DNA of 64,000 nucleotides from Amphiura filiformis (Eukaryota; Echinodermata; Ophiuroidea; Amphilepidida; Amphiuridae). This document shows, one piece after another, positions 38,001 through 51,700 of this stretch. The stretch's first letter is position 1, and each line of letters starts with the position of its first letter. Under the pieces are notes generated by a model, which was given only the letters and a program-made list of their open reading frames with translations, made no database searches and was not told where the DNA came from. Both the position numbers and the translations under genes were made by a program. Location: positions 34,001,548 through 34,065,547 of the forward strand of contig NC_092641.1 in the NCBI RefSeq assembly GCF_039555335.1. The letters are read 5' to 3'.

Positions 38001-41000
38001 ATAAATTGCATAATACTATCTATGACATTTTAAGGAAAGGACAAAGTTACTTGCGTTGATTTCTTTTCTTTTTCTTTTTCTAATTTTATGGTCTTATTCT
38101 TGAATCTCAGGAATTTGAATCCTCCAAAAGGTGTTCTATACACTAGTAAGCTATACAGTACCAGTACCAGACGTAAGGCCAGGTCAGCAGGGGTGTGGAG
38201 GGATACAACATCTGCTGATGTTGGTGTGATGAAGGAAGAAGAATGGACAGACTCACCATGGCCACCAAGGAATGCACCATGCTTTAATCTTATGAATAGC
38301 TTTATGGAAAGGTAACTGTTATGATGTAAGACTAGGGTAAAGATAGTGGAGTATTGGTACCACTTTGGGTATGTAGTAATGAGGAATGGATAGACTCTTT
38401 CATGGCTACCAACAATATACCTTGCTTTAAGGCCAGTGCATAGTATTCCGACCTCTTGCAGTTGTTTTATGCAGGTAAAAAAGCTGCGGTGTCTGTTGCT
38501 GCAGACAGTTTGAGAAAGAAAATAAAGTCCCAAACAAAGCTACTCGATGAGTGGAAAATTACAGCCGACGGCCGAAGCTTGCAGCAGAGAACCAAAAGTT
38601 GATGTGGTGAACCAAAGTCAGAGAAGAGAAAAATATCTGGAAAAACATTAGGAACAGGAATTTAATCAAACAGCTTAATAGAAATGTAGGCATTGTGGGT
38701 ATACGACTAGTATAGATAGGGAGAAGAATAGGCCACATGTATTGCAATAGGATTGCAACACCTTGGCATCTTTTAATAGTAGGGATGCCCACTGTCCATA
38801 CAGTTTCCACTAGAACGATTTTTCATTTACTGTGTGCGTGCACTCACACACGTATTGTCTATGGAGAAACTGATCGATACAAGAAATCCCAGGCCTGTTA
38901 GATGGCGTACATACTTGTTTTTGATCCAAATGTAGGCCTATATCAGGGTGTTTCAAGAAATTCCTGATTCCACCGGAAAACATTAACCAAACTTTTTCCT
39001 GATTGGTCAGTAAATAGAGAGGACCTTCCTCCATGCAGAGATCAACTTTTTTAATGAAAAATTTAATGAGATGAGAACTACAACAGGTTGAAGTGACACC
39101 ATTCCGTGCATCAGGTGTTCAAACGCAATTATTTCCGAATTTGGAGTGAATCAGACAAGCAAACTTACATAGTCATAAAATGTAACTATTTTTGAAGACA
39201 AAATGTACAGGATGTTAAGAAATTTAAGAATGTTTAAGCCTACATGCCCATCTCAAATCATGCACTTCTCACTACCATGTCCATTTCATATGCTATCCAT
39301 CATGGCTTCCATGCACACACAGTGTATTGCTCAATGTATTAAAGATAACCTTTGAGTTGGAGCAAATTTCTCTAATTGGTAGTGATTAATATTACCAAAC
39401 TTATGCCATGATGAAATATAATAATTTTTGAAGATAAAATGTGCTGACCGTAAAAGATTGAACAATGTTTAAGACTACCGCCATTCATTTGAAATAATGC
39501 ACTTATTGTTCATCTCCTCTATGGAGATATTTTCCATGGCGGCCATCTATGATCATGCTTGCGGTTTCACCAAACAAACCATGGGTTTTGAGGTCTTATA
39601 TTTTTTGTTGTATGTCAACAAAATCGATTAAATTTTCAGGATGATCTTATTTTCATGTTGTTATAAGCAAATATAATGTTCCAGATAACGCTAGTTAATA
39701 AATACATTAAGAAAAAGTACCTTAAAATTGCACTTTCTGTTAGTAATCCTTTTTGGACTTTAACTTTTAACATGTTCTAGCAGCCCTATATAAAACCGTA
39801 ACACTCAAAAGGCCATATCTCTGGAATGAAACGTCCGATTAAGATTATTTAAACGCCAAAATGTTTCTTTCATCAATTCCCAGCCAATAAGTTAGGTCTG
39901 AATCAATTTAAAAGTACTTCAATTTTTAGTGGACATGCCTATTAATAGTTTGAGTCCTTTGCTATGTATTTTTGGGAATGCGCAGACGGTCAATAGGGAG
40001 TGATACCATATCAGGTAATGCAATCATGAAAGGAAGGACACAGACTTACCAAGGACTGCACCATGCTTTAAAATTTGAGAGTTACAAGTGGCAAATAAAA
40101 TGGGACAAAAAAGTGTAAGCTATCCTATCTGTAAATTTGTAGAGAAATATTATTGGTGTCAAGATTCATCTACTTTCTAGAAGTGTATACATATAGACTT
40201 TGCTTTATTTCCTTTTAATCAAATTGTTTTAATATTTTGTTGTTGTTAATTGTTATTGTTGTTACTGCTGTTGAAGTTCCAGTAGCATTTGATTGTAATA
40301 CTGTACATTAATAGGTAATTAACTAATTGGCTTCTTTCATGGACATATTTCATCTTTCTTTCATCTTGCAGGTGCAATGACTTGCTGGAGCTTGTCCAGA
40401 CCACTCGTCACTTCAACCTCCTTCAGATGGCTGCTGAGGTAGGGGGCGCTGGTACCAAGAGTCTTGATGCCCTTGTCAGAGAGATACATGAAGAGTTCAG
40501 CTGTGCTATGGAAGACTTTGGACACCATGTGGCTGATATATTGGATATTACTTCTAGTCAGGCATTTGAGAAGGCTTTCTTTACTTTCAGGTCTATAGTA
40601 AAGGTATGTTACCATGAAAAGTTTGTCACATGTTTAATTTTCTTTAGTCACTAATAAAACGACAATCTACTGTAGCAATATGATACACTTAAAATGTGTT
40701 TCTATTCAACCTTTTCTAGGATTTAAATAATAAAAGAGCAGAACTTTTGTTTTTACTCTATCGTGTCCTAGAGGAGTAGTGGATGCCGGCACAACTAATA
40801 AAAATTGGACCTATCTATCATCTATGCACAATTATTGGATAGTAAAAACAAACATTCCTATCTTTTCTCACCCTTGGTCATTTTAAATATTAATTTTAAT
40901 TACTAAAAACTAATCTTGTTTCCCAAAAATGTGTACATCCTTATCAAAACAATGCACTTGTCAGCTGGTACATGTGTCTCAATTCACATAATATCTAGGA

Positions 41001-44000
41001 ATAGATACCACAATGATCTCAAGTAGAGGTCACTTCAAATCATCCCCAAGTGGCTGAGTTATTTATTCCTAGCTATTATGTGAAATGAGATACATGTAGC
41101 ACAAATGAAGTTACCATTTTGAGAACCCCCCACATTCTAAAATGAACAAACTTGTTTACAGCTTCAGTTGATTGTAATACAATTGCATGCACTATTACGT
41201 ACTTGGACTACATCTACAGTACATGTCTCAAAAGCGTGTTCTGCAATGATACGGTCTCATAGACAACACCCACGAACCAATCAAATTCACTGCTTACAAG
41301 CTAAACCGCATCCACCAAATAAGAATATAAATTCACCATGTCACTGTTTTATTTCATTTCTCAGGACTTAGAAAGACGACTAGCAGTTGTCCTACGGCAG
41401 AGCTTCCAGCAGTGTCCCACCATAGGCTCCCAGCTACGTCTCCTAGAAGTCTTTGAAGGAGTCAGTGGCAGAGAAATGGTCCAAGAATACCTTAAAGACA
41501 AAGACCAGCAGTTGATTAACATGTTCAGTAATGAGCTGATAGCTGTAAGGTCCATGTTTCTTGCAAAGATGAAAGAGTCACCGCTTCACAGGAATCTGCC
41601 CCCTATAGTCAGTAGATTGACTTGGGTAGGGGCACTCAAGAGAAGGATAAAGGTTAGCATAAATTATGTATAGAATTCTAGTTTACTGATGAGTTCATAG
41701 CTGTAAGGTCCATGTGTCGTGCCAAGATAAAATTGTTACGTCTTCACCGGAATCTAACCCCCCACCCTCTTCCACTCAAGAGGAAGATGAAGGACAGTAT
41801 AAGTCATTGTATAGAAATCTAGGAAAGGTTACAGATTGTCTCACCACAATTCGTACAGACAGTGCTGGATAATTGCCAGCCTATTTTGTGTTTAAAGGTC
41901 TTAAACAAAGGTTTGAAAACTGAAGGGTGGGGGAGCGATAGAGAAAAAAGTCTGCATATTTTTTCAAAGCATTCTGTATTAGTTACCTTGTACAAGTTTG
42001 TGATATCATTAGCCATGGAGATCATGTCTGTGGGCAGAAATGGCAAACATGAGAGAAACATTGCAGGCCATTGGGGCAAACACCTGGGTATTAGTCAAAG
42101 GAGTTGTGACAACTTGTAACTGGATCTTGTCATGAAATAAGTTGCCATCAATATAACTACAATCTACTGTAAGAATGTAAAGGATTACTTAATCTGTTGT
42201 AAAAGTATGATAAATATTGATTTACTTATTGATTGATTCCAGGAGCCAATGGGGAAGCTGAAGCGCATCAGTCCGCATTCCTTGGATGGAGATGCAGGGT
42301 GGCATCTGAGAGACATCTTTGCAGATACTGTCAAAGACTTTGATAAATATGAAGAGAAAACTGTTAGAGAATGGCAGAATCAACTCCATGCTGAGCTCAG
42401 AGACAGACTCAAACAACCTCTGCTGGTAAGTCAACCTTGTTATTCTCTGCAGCGATGTTTATGACTCAAATAGTAAACATACCTTATTTCCAACACTAAA
42501 TAACTATTGAAGGCAGTTTACTTACTTATCGTTGTATGATTCACATAGGTAGGCATGTTCATAAAATTTTGAAATTTAACAAATTCATCTAAAATTGCTT
42601 TCATTAAAAAGAGAATCATTTAACTTCAAAATTAAGGGGTTGATCATGTATGTATGCCTACAATTGGCAATGTTATGAGGAAAAGTATGCTCGCCGGAAT
42701 GTCCCAAATTTTGTGTCCCAGCATTATCAATGGCTTCCTGATATCTTAACATGTGTGTATGTATTTTATGGCAAAATGTTTTAGCACTAAGGCCATTTTA
42801 CAAAATTGCGCTAATGTTTCATGAAATGTGGCTTTCACTACTTGATAGTATCAAATAGTATTCAAATGCAGTTTTACTAAAATTCATGTTAGATTGGAGT
42901 TTTGAGGGTCAAAATCTAAATTTTCTTCATTTTCCTATTGGATTACACAGTTAAGACAGGATCTTGGTGCACAAGAAGCTTAATGAAGCCTGCCCTCACA
43001 TGTTAAAAATTTGATCATATCTAACATAGGATAAAATTGCATTTACTTGCCAGCAGAAACTATGTGAGTGGTGCCATTGAAGCATTTTATCATCCTTTGC
43101 AGCTCAAATAAATTTTTTGGTGAAAATTATACAGAAAATGAAAGTTGCGAAACAGAATTCACATAAGCAAGTCTAGCCATGAAATCAACATTGTATGTTT
43201 TACCTAACAGACTGCAGAAGAATATGATGAAGAAATTGACTACCGCCCTCAAGCCCTCAATGTGAACCTTGACCCTGAATTGCTCCTCCTACTTCGTGAA
43301 GTCCACTATCTCTCCCAACCACCATTCAGCATCAAGCTACCCAAGAATGTGCGGGATCTTCTGCGTCACACAGACGCCACCACGCTGAGAATGACAGCAG
43401 CAAGGCTAGAGACTATCGTATCTAAGTATAACTCTGCCATGAGGTCTATGGTGGATTTTGAGAAGCCATTATTTGAGAGGAATATGTCCAAGATTGATCA
43501 GGTAAGAGAATGGTAGATCAGATAATACTAAATATGTAGATGCATAGATACTTCAGCATTTGGAGACTACTGTGTCTTGTAATATGACACAGCTATGTAC
43601 CCAAGGAATCAAAACTCAAACAAAGCCATTTCTCAACATAGACTACATATAATGAGAATTGGCTTTGTTTGAGTTTTGATTCCTTGGTCAGATAAATATA
43701 GCCAAGTTTTTCAGGTCAGAACCTTCCAAGCAATCTTGGGAGGTATGGAAATGTATTAAAGGTTATTGGACCTCAGCCATTGCCTAAAATAGTGCCGATT
43801 TGACATAAGTATCATTGATCATTTCAAAACTGCACAATAGAATTACTGTATAGTGTGCCGTAAATGAACCCCTCAATTGATAATAACAGCATAATTGTAC
43901 AAAAGTAAGAATCAATGTGGAATGAATTATAGATGCCTTTCCCAAGTTTGAACATACATGTAAATTCAAAAATAAAATACTAATAAGTGATTGTTAAAAG

Positions 44001-47000
44001 TGATATTGATGAAGTATCTTCACTTTTGTCTTTTATTTGTTCTTTATTTAACTGCCAAGCTGTACAGAATATTGGTTTAACCAATTTAAACCTACTTAAA
44101 TGTGATATTGAATTGATCCTGTTTTACTGCAAATTAACCTCATGTTCAAATCACTGCATTTGGTTAGTTGGGCATTTACATGTATCTGCTCAGTAACCAA
44201 TCAGTCCTGTTTATAATCATATTTCATGTATGTATTGTACTAACCATTCAAATCTGTTTTACAGCTACTTGACCAAGGTTTGAACCACTACACATGGAAA
44301 ACTTCCCAGAGTGCTGATTTCATTGAGTTAGCGTCATCCCTGGTGGGTTCAGAGCTACATCGCACTTTGGCTATAGTACAAAGCAATTGTCAAGAGATGG
44401 TGGATGTTGCACAGTCTTGGTCTAGTGGTTCTTTAGATGTGTTTTCATCAAGAGAGTTAGATAAGAGCTTCCATATGGACGAGTTGATCAAATGGCAAAG
44501 GTAAAAGATTGTATGAAATGGGCAGACTATTATTAAAGGTTGTTTTCTGTAAAATGAAAGAAAATTTATTCAAAATAGTATAATTGAGAAAAAAATATTG
44601 AAAAGTAATGGTTTGAATTTCTTTTTAAACTTTCAATTACTTTGCTACTCTTTCTGTTTTTAATAATTGATTATCATTTATTCAGTTTCTAAGGTAAGTT
44701 ATAAGTATGACAAAAACAAGAATGAAAAATTCAAATATTATTGTTCTTTTTTTAAAATTAGGATATACAGTTGACCTACAGTTCTTATATATTGCAAACA
44801 TGTGTACAAAGTTATCTTACCTTCAATTTTGTAAACTATCAAGGTTTTTTATTTAATGACTGAAATCATGATACATTACGTTAGCAAGCTTGTTCCTTGT
44901 TATTTTTTTCATGACAGAAAATTGAATGAGGAGTATGAGAGGCTTGTGAAACCATCAGGACAGAAAATCCACAACCTACTGCAGAATTCATTTGAGGTAA
45001 GCTAAATGAGGCTACAGAAGTTTTGGCTCGAAAACTTTGAAAAAGTGAAATCATATGACTAGCATACTTAAAGTTTGACATGTTTGATTTGTACCTTTAT
45101 TTTTTGTAGCATTAGCTTGGAAAACCTTCTGGTGGGTGTCATTCATGTATTTTTAACACACAAAATTTTGTCTTAAGATGATTGAACAACGTTGCTTTAT
45201 TGATAAAATAAGTATCAAGATACTTAAATTCACATAATTGAAACAGTACAGAAGGTTGATCTTAATTGATTTGCACTAAAAACTAAATCAGAGAGCTTGT
45301 CCTGGACCTTGCAACATATGGTTAATCTTGAAAGCTATTCCCCTATACTTTGATCAACTCATAATCGGCAGGAATTGTTAGGCTTTTACCTGTTAAGAGT
45401 GATATAGTTGACCTGTCTGGTCTATATTGTGTGTGTTAAATAAAGTAGGCAAAGTACTTGAATTAATAATTAGTGATACTTCTGCCCTGACATTTTACAA
45501 GACAATTCTCAATATAAAATAACTGATATTAATCCGCGATGTTAATCCCATCAGTTACGAGCTGATCAAACTACAGATGCATCTTGGGTTACAGTGATCT
45601 GTACATTATATGAGTTTGCTGAGACCCGGTGGGTTGGCTTGCAACACTTTAAATAGACAGTTATTAATTACATGCATCTGATATATTTGCAACATTCTTG
45701 TCAAAAGGTTTGCATGAATCAAGGTTAATTAGTTTTGAAACATTTGTAACCATGTTTTTCATGACAATATTTTTACAGAAATATTCTGACTGAAGTGTTA
45801 TATTCTTATTTCAGACTGTGCAGATCAGTCGTGCTTCACCAGCTTGGGAAGAATATGTTGATCATATTGATGCCTTGGTACTTGATGGACTCAAGAAGTC
45901 TACACTCAAGAGTCTGAGAGCTATGCTGAATACACTGGTTTATTCTAATGTGTCAGAGGTAAGTAAAGAGATATATGTAGATCATATTGATGCCTTAGTA
46001 CTTGATGGACTCAAGAAGTCTACACTCAAGAGTCTGAGAGCTATGCTGAATACACTGGTTTATTCTAATGTGTCAGAGGTAAGTAAAGAGATATATGTAG
46101 ATCATATTGATGCCTTGGTACTTGATGGACTCAAGAAGTCTACACTCAAGAGTCTGAGAGCTATGCTGAATACACTGGTTTATTCTAATGTGTCAGAGGT
46201 AAGTAAAGAGATATATGTAGATCATATTGATGCCTTGGTACTTGATGGACTCAAGAAGTCTACACTCAAGAGTCTCAGAGCTATGCTGAATACACTGGTT
46301 TATTCTAATGTGTCAGAGGTAAGTAAAGAGATATATGTAGATCATATTGATGCCTTGGTACTTGATGGACTCAAGAAGTCTACACTCAAGAGTCTCAGAG
46401 CTATGCTGAATACACTGGTTTATTCTAATGTGTCAGAGGTAAGTAAAGAGATATATGTAGATCATATTGATGCCTTGGTACTTGATGGACTCAAGAAGTC
46501 TACACTCAAGAGTCTCAGAGCTATGCTGAATACACTGGTTTATTCTAATGTGTCAGAGGTAAGTAAAGAGATATATGTAGATCATATTGATGCCTTAGTA
46601 CTTGATGGACTCAAGAAGTCTACACTCAAGAGTCTGAGAGCTATGCTGAATACACTGGTTTATTCTAATGTGTCAGAGGTAAGTAAAGAGATATATGTAG
46701 ATCATATTGATGCCTTGGTACTTGATGGACTCAAGAAGTCTACACTCAAGAGTCTGAGAGCTATGCTGAATACACTGGTTTATTCTAATGTGTCAGAGGT
46801 AAGTAAAGAGAGATATGTAGATCATATTGATGCCTTAGTACTTGATGGACTCAAGAAGTCTACACTCAAGAGTCTCAGAGCTATGCTGAATACACTGGTT
46901 TATTCTAATGTGTCAGAGGTAAGTAAAGAGATATATGTAGATCATATTGATGCCTTGGTACTTGATGGACTCAAGAAGTCTACACTCAAGAGTCTGAGAG

Positions 47001-48498
47001 CTATGCTGAATACACTGGTTTATTCTAATGTGTCAGAGGTAAGTAAAGAGATATATGTAGATTATATTGATGCCTTAGTACTTGATGGACTCAAGAAGTC
47101 TACACTCAAGAGTCTCAGAGCTATGCTGAATACACTGGTTTATTCTAATGTGTCAGAGGTAAGCAAAGAGATATATGTTGATCATATTGATGCCTTGGTA
47201 CTTGATGGACTCAAGAAGTCTACACTCAAGAGTCTGAGAGCTATGCTGAATACACTGGTTTATTCTAATGTGTCAGAGGTAAGTAAAGAGATATATGTAG
47301 ATCATATTGATGCCTTAGTACTTGATGGACTCAAGAAGTCTACACTCAAGAGTCTCAGAGCTATGCTGAATACACTGGTTTATTCTAATGTGTCAGAGGT
47401 AAGTAAAGAGATATATGTAGATCATATTGATGCCTTAGTACTTGATGGACTCAAGAAGTCTACACTCAAGAGTCTGAGAGCTATGCTGAATACACTGGTT
47501 TATTCTAATGTGTCAGAGGTAAGTAAAGAGATATATGTAGATCATATTGATGCCTTAGTACTTGATGGACTCAAGAAGTCTACACTCAAGAGTCTCAGAG
47601 CTATGCTGAATACACTGGTTTATTCTAATGTGTCAGAGGTAAGTAAAGAGATATATGTTGATCATATTGATGCCTTAGTACTTGATGGACTCAAGAAGTC
47701 TACACTCAAGAGTCTCAGAGCTATGCTGAATACACTGGTTTATTCTAATGTGTCAGAGGTAAGTAAAGAGATATGGGTTAAGATACAGTGGGCTATTTCA
47801 GTTGAAAATCCATATACCCCTATGGAAGACACGACCTTCATCTCCCACACGGGGAGTGTAAATTTTAAATGGGGTTTCGTAAATGGGTGTCTTTGTTTGA
47901 AGTTATGTCTTCCATAGGGGTGTGTGGATTTCAACTGAAATAGTCCAATGTAGAATGCTGGTACTTGGTGAAATCTAAGATAACATGGAATCTTGGAGCC
48001 AGAGGTTAAATGGAGAAGAGATGAACTGCAAAGCTGCAAAATTCCTGTCTTTATGTATGGGTGAGGGTCAATTGCTACAATGTATGCATAGGCAGAAAAT
48101 CTTTATGTTTACTGTGTATCTATCCAAGTGTGATGTCATTGGAAATTTCTAAAGCATGCAATGGAGCTTTTGGCTATAATGCACAGTTTCAGTTTCAGTT
48201 TATTTCACCTTTAAATAATTATTACACAGTAAAGCAAAATCATATAGTAGGAGACCAAACAGAGCAGAGCTCGACAATTTTTGGCCACCCTTTACAATAT
48301 TAAGTTAAACATTCAGGACGAAACACAATCAAAAGACGTATGAGGACATAATTATGTGCAGACTAGGCCTGGCATTTTCGGAAATCTTGTACCCGGTACC
48401 CGCCCGCAATTTTAAGGCGGGTAACGGTACCTGGAATTTTTTTCGGTTTTAGTGTCTCTGGACCTAGACCTAAATGGCAGGATCATTCATGGTTGACC

Positions 48499-48532
<34 letters not shown>

Positions 48533-48694
48533 AGATATTTTGTTATTTTTATATGAAAATTGATAATTTGTATTCATGTCATAGTCTATTAATGATTTCA
48601 AAATGTATTGAATTTGAATGCATTTTGAAATCATTAATAGACTATGACATGAATACAAATTATCAATTTTCATATTAAAAATAACAAAATATCT

Positions 48695-48726
<32 letters not shown>

Positions 48727-51700
48727 AGGTCAACCATGAATGATCCTAGCATTTAGGTCTAGGTCCAGGGACATTATAAATCGAAAAAAAAAAAAATTAA
48801 AATTTTTTTTTTTTTTTTTTTAATTTGGTACCGGGAGGGTATTTCCTACCCGGTAATGTAATCTCGGCGGGTACCCGTTTGCCCGACCGAAAATGCCAGC
48901 CTTAGTGCAGACAAAGACCGGACAGGACACGTGAGACAGACAATGTTGGCTATGGTTTAAGATTACTTATTATACATAATAGTAATAAGAATTTTAAAAT
49001 TACATGAAACATTACACAAACTAACAAGATTATTTATAACGAGATAATAACTCAGATTGTACTTATTTTTGAAGCTTGTCAGAGTAGGTGAATTTTTGGT
49101 ATTTAAACTAATATTGTTCCATAGTATAGGCCCTTGTCGTTTAACAGTGTTACGGGCTAAATCATTTTTAAAATGATGAGCACATGCAAGAAAGCTACTT
49201 GCATAGAGAGCTATACTGAATATGTACTGATCCAATAGGATTATTAATGTTACCTAATCAAATATCATTATTAACATTCATTTGAAGCCCTCAAACTGTA
49301 TCACAATAATTATCTTGATTTTATGTCTCACTTGATATGGAATTGGTATAAAAACATTGCAGTAGTTGAATGCAAGAAGTTTGTCAGATCTTTGTTGTTA
49401 TAAAACATTTACCTTGTTACATTAAACTGATGTTCACACCTATATAAACCTGCCATGTGATCAGTTGAATCATACATGTAAGCATGATAATTCACATGCT
49501 TTCAAACATATTCATTGTCTTTTTGTGTCATATTTTGCCCTGTACAGCACCAGCAAACCAGTGTACCTATCTTAACTGTGAATATGGAGTTGATAGAGAA
49601 CACAGTGGTTTTTACACCACCGCTTGACCAGAGCACAGCAATTACCAGTGTATTAGAGAATGTTACCACATGGCTGGATGAGTTTGTAGCCAGAGGGACA
49701 CTGGTCAAGATGCTCAACCCTGAAATAGAGGTAGGTTTTGTGCAATATGTAGAGAATTAAATTGGAGAACATACATTGCCATATTTGTATGTTGCTCATG
49801 CAGGAGGCAGTTCCCAGTCTCCTCTGTTTGGTCCAAAAATCCGAGAAAATCAACTATTTTGAGCCATAATTGCCCAATTTGAGGAACAATTTCCCCCAAT
49901 TCACTGTGCCAACATGTTGCCAATATATGTTCAATACAGAATATAGAAAGGATGTGTATAAGATGAAGTATTTACAATTAAATTTGTTAGAAAAGTAATA
50001 GTTTTAAGCAGCACCATTTTAGAACATGTACATGATACCAATATTACTGTCATATTATTGTACTCGTATTTAAGATATATAATGGAGGTAAAGGAATAGG
50101 TATTTATGTCACAGTATTTACCATGCTTTGAACATGATGTAAATCTTACAGTTTTTGTCAGAGTAGAATGGCACTTGTTTACATTTTGAGAGCATGCAGA
50201 GCGTAAACACAGTAAGTGGTGTTTTGATTGGCTGAATCAATTGGCTGACAATCATAACAACAGACCGATAATCTAATTGACCTGTTTGTTCGTCAAATCG
50301 TTGATCGGCGCAGATTGGCGCCCTTGAAGTGAACACAAAGCTCCGCGTATGTCGCTCATTAACAGGGCGCTTGCGTCAATCTGAGCACGGGACTATTGTT
50401 CTTCTCTGAAACCCAGTGTAGTTATTCAGTTTCTGAATGTAAATTTTATAGGCAATACATTAAGTTAAGAAATATGTACATTCATAGGTTAAGTTATGCA
50501 GATTCATATGCAAGACTCCAACATTTTACTATAATATTTAGTGTTAAGTTTGATTTGTAAGAGTATGTTTCAGTTTCAGTTTATTTACCATATCAACAAC
50601 GCAATGTAAAAAGAAGAGTGTGACATGTAAGTTAAGATTAGTGTTTATGTGTATATTAGTTATTAGTGTTTATATGTATATTAGTTATGGTAATGTTGAT
50701 AATACTCACCAATCTTTGTAGGCATTTCAGCAACTGAGCTCAAGTATGTACAGGTTTCTGATCTTCGCTAGACAGGTAATAACCATAATAGGAATGATAA
50801 TATAAGAAATAGTTCTTCATAAGAAAAGCAATATGAATTATAATTTCTGTATGTATTTGAAAAGAAAATATTTTTCTGGGGACATTTTACCATTGAAATG
50901 GAAGTGAGCAGAAGGTTTTGATTCAGAGAAGATATCATACTCTTCCCAGAATCCTTTGCAAAAAGTTTTTTTTTCTTCATTTCATTGAATGACACTCCCA
51001 TTGCTTTGTACATGTACAGGTTCCCTTTGTTTTCATTTTGAGAATAGACTGGCTGTACATGGTTTGATAATCAAGAAATAAACACATTTTGCAAAATCTG
51101 GACGTGTTCTGTTCATTGAGGTACTTTTTGTCACTGTATATCGACCCATTTTGCACTAGATAGCAAATCAGTACAGAAAAATGAAAGGAAAGAAATGTAT
51201 TGTGGGAAGTGTAAGATATATTCTCTGGGTTTGATTTTCAGTAGATTTAGTGATAGTAATAAGAATCTTAAGAATAGATGTATGTGATCTTCATTGGAAT
51301 GTGATAGTTATAGAAATAACCTGAAGATTGATTCTTTATAAGAGATGTAAAGGAATTGTAATCATTGTATGTATTTTGCTATGTGAACAATTATATGTAT
51401 GCACAATTTTGTGATCTTCAGTACAGTTGTAGGAATGTAATATTCCAGTTGAAATTCATACACTCTATGGAAGACATGACCTTGATCTTCCACACTGGGG
51501 GGTATATATTTCAAATGGAGTCGCCCATTCAGGTAACCCCATTTGCAATTCATATTTCTTGTGTGGAAGGTTAATGCCATGTCTTCTATAGGGGTGTATA
51601 GATTTCAACTAGAATAACCCAATAACAGTCAGAGGATTTAAGTAACAGGAATTGTTTGCCTTATATGAATTTCTCCTTTAAGAATTATTCTTAGTCAGTA

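Noticed and set aside
45854..47773. CRISPR-like or bacterial repeat array
   Set aside because: Units are head-to-tail without unique spacers and are plainly exon-derived in a eukaryotic gene.
45818..47917. A single 699-residue ORF as an independent repeat protein gene
   Set aside because: It is dynein exon 16 plus read-through of 16 exon-donor copies; there is an upstream acceptor and no promoter or own start codon (the first codon is GTG inside the exon).
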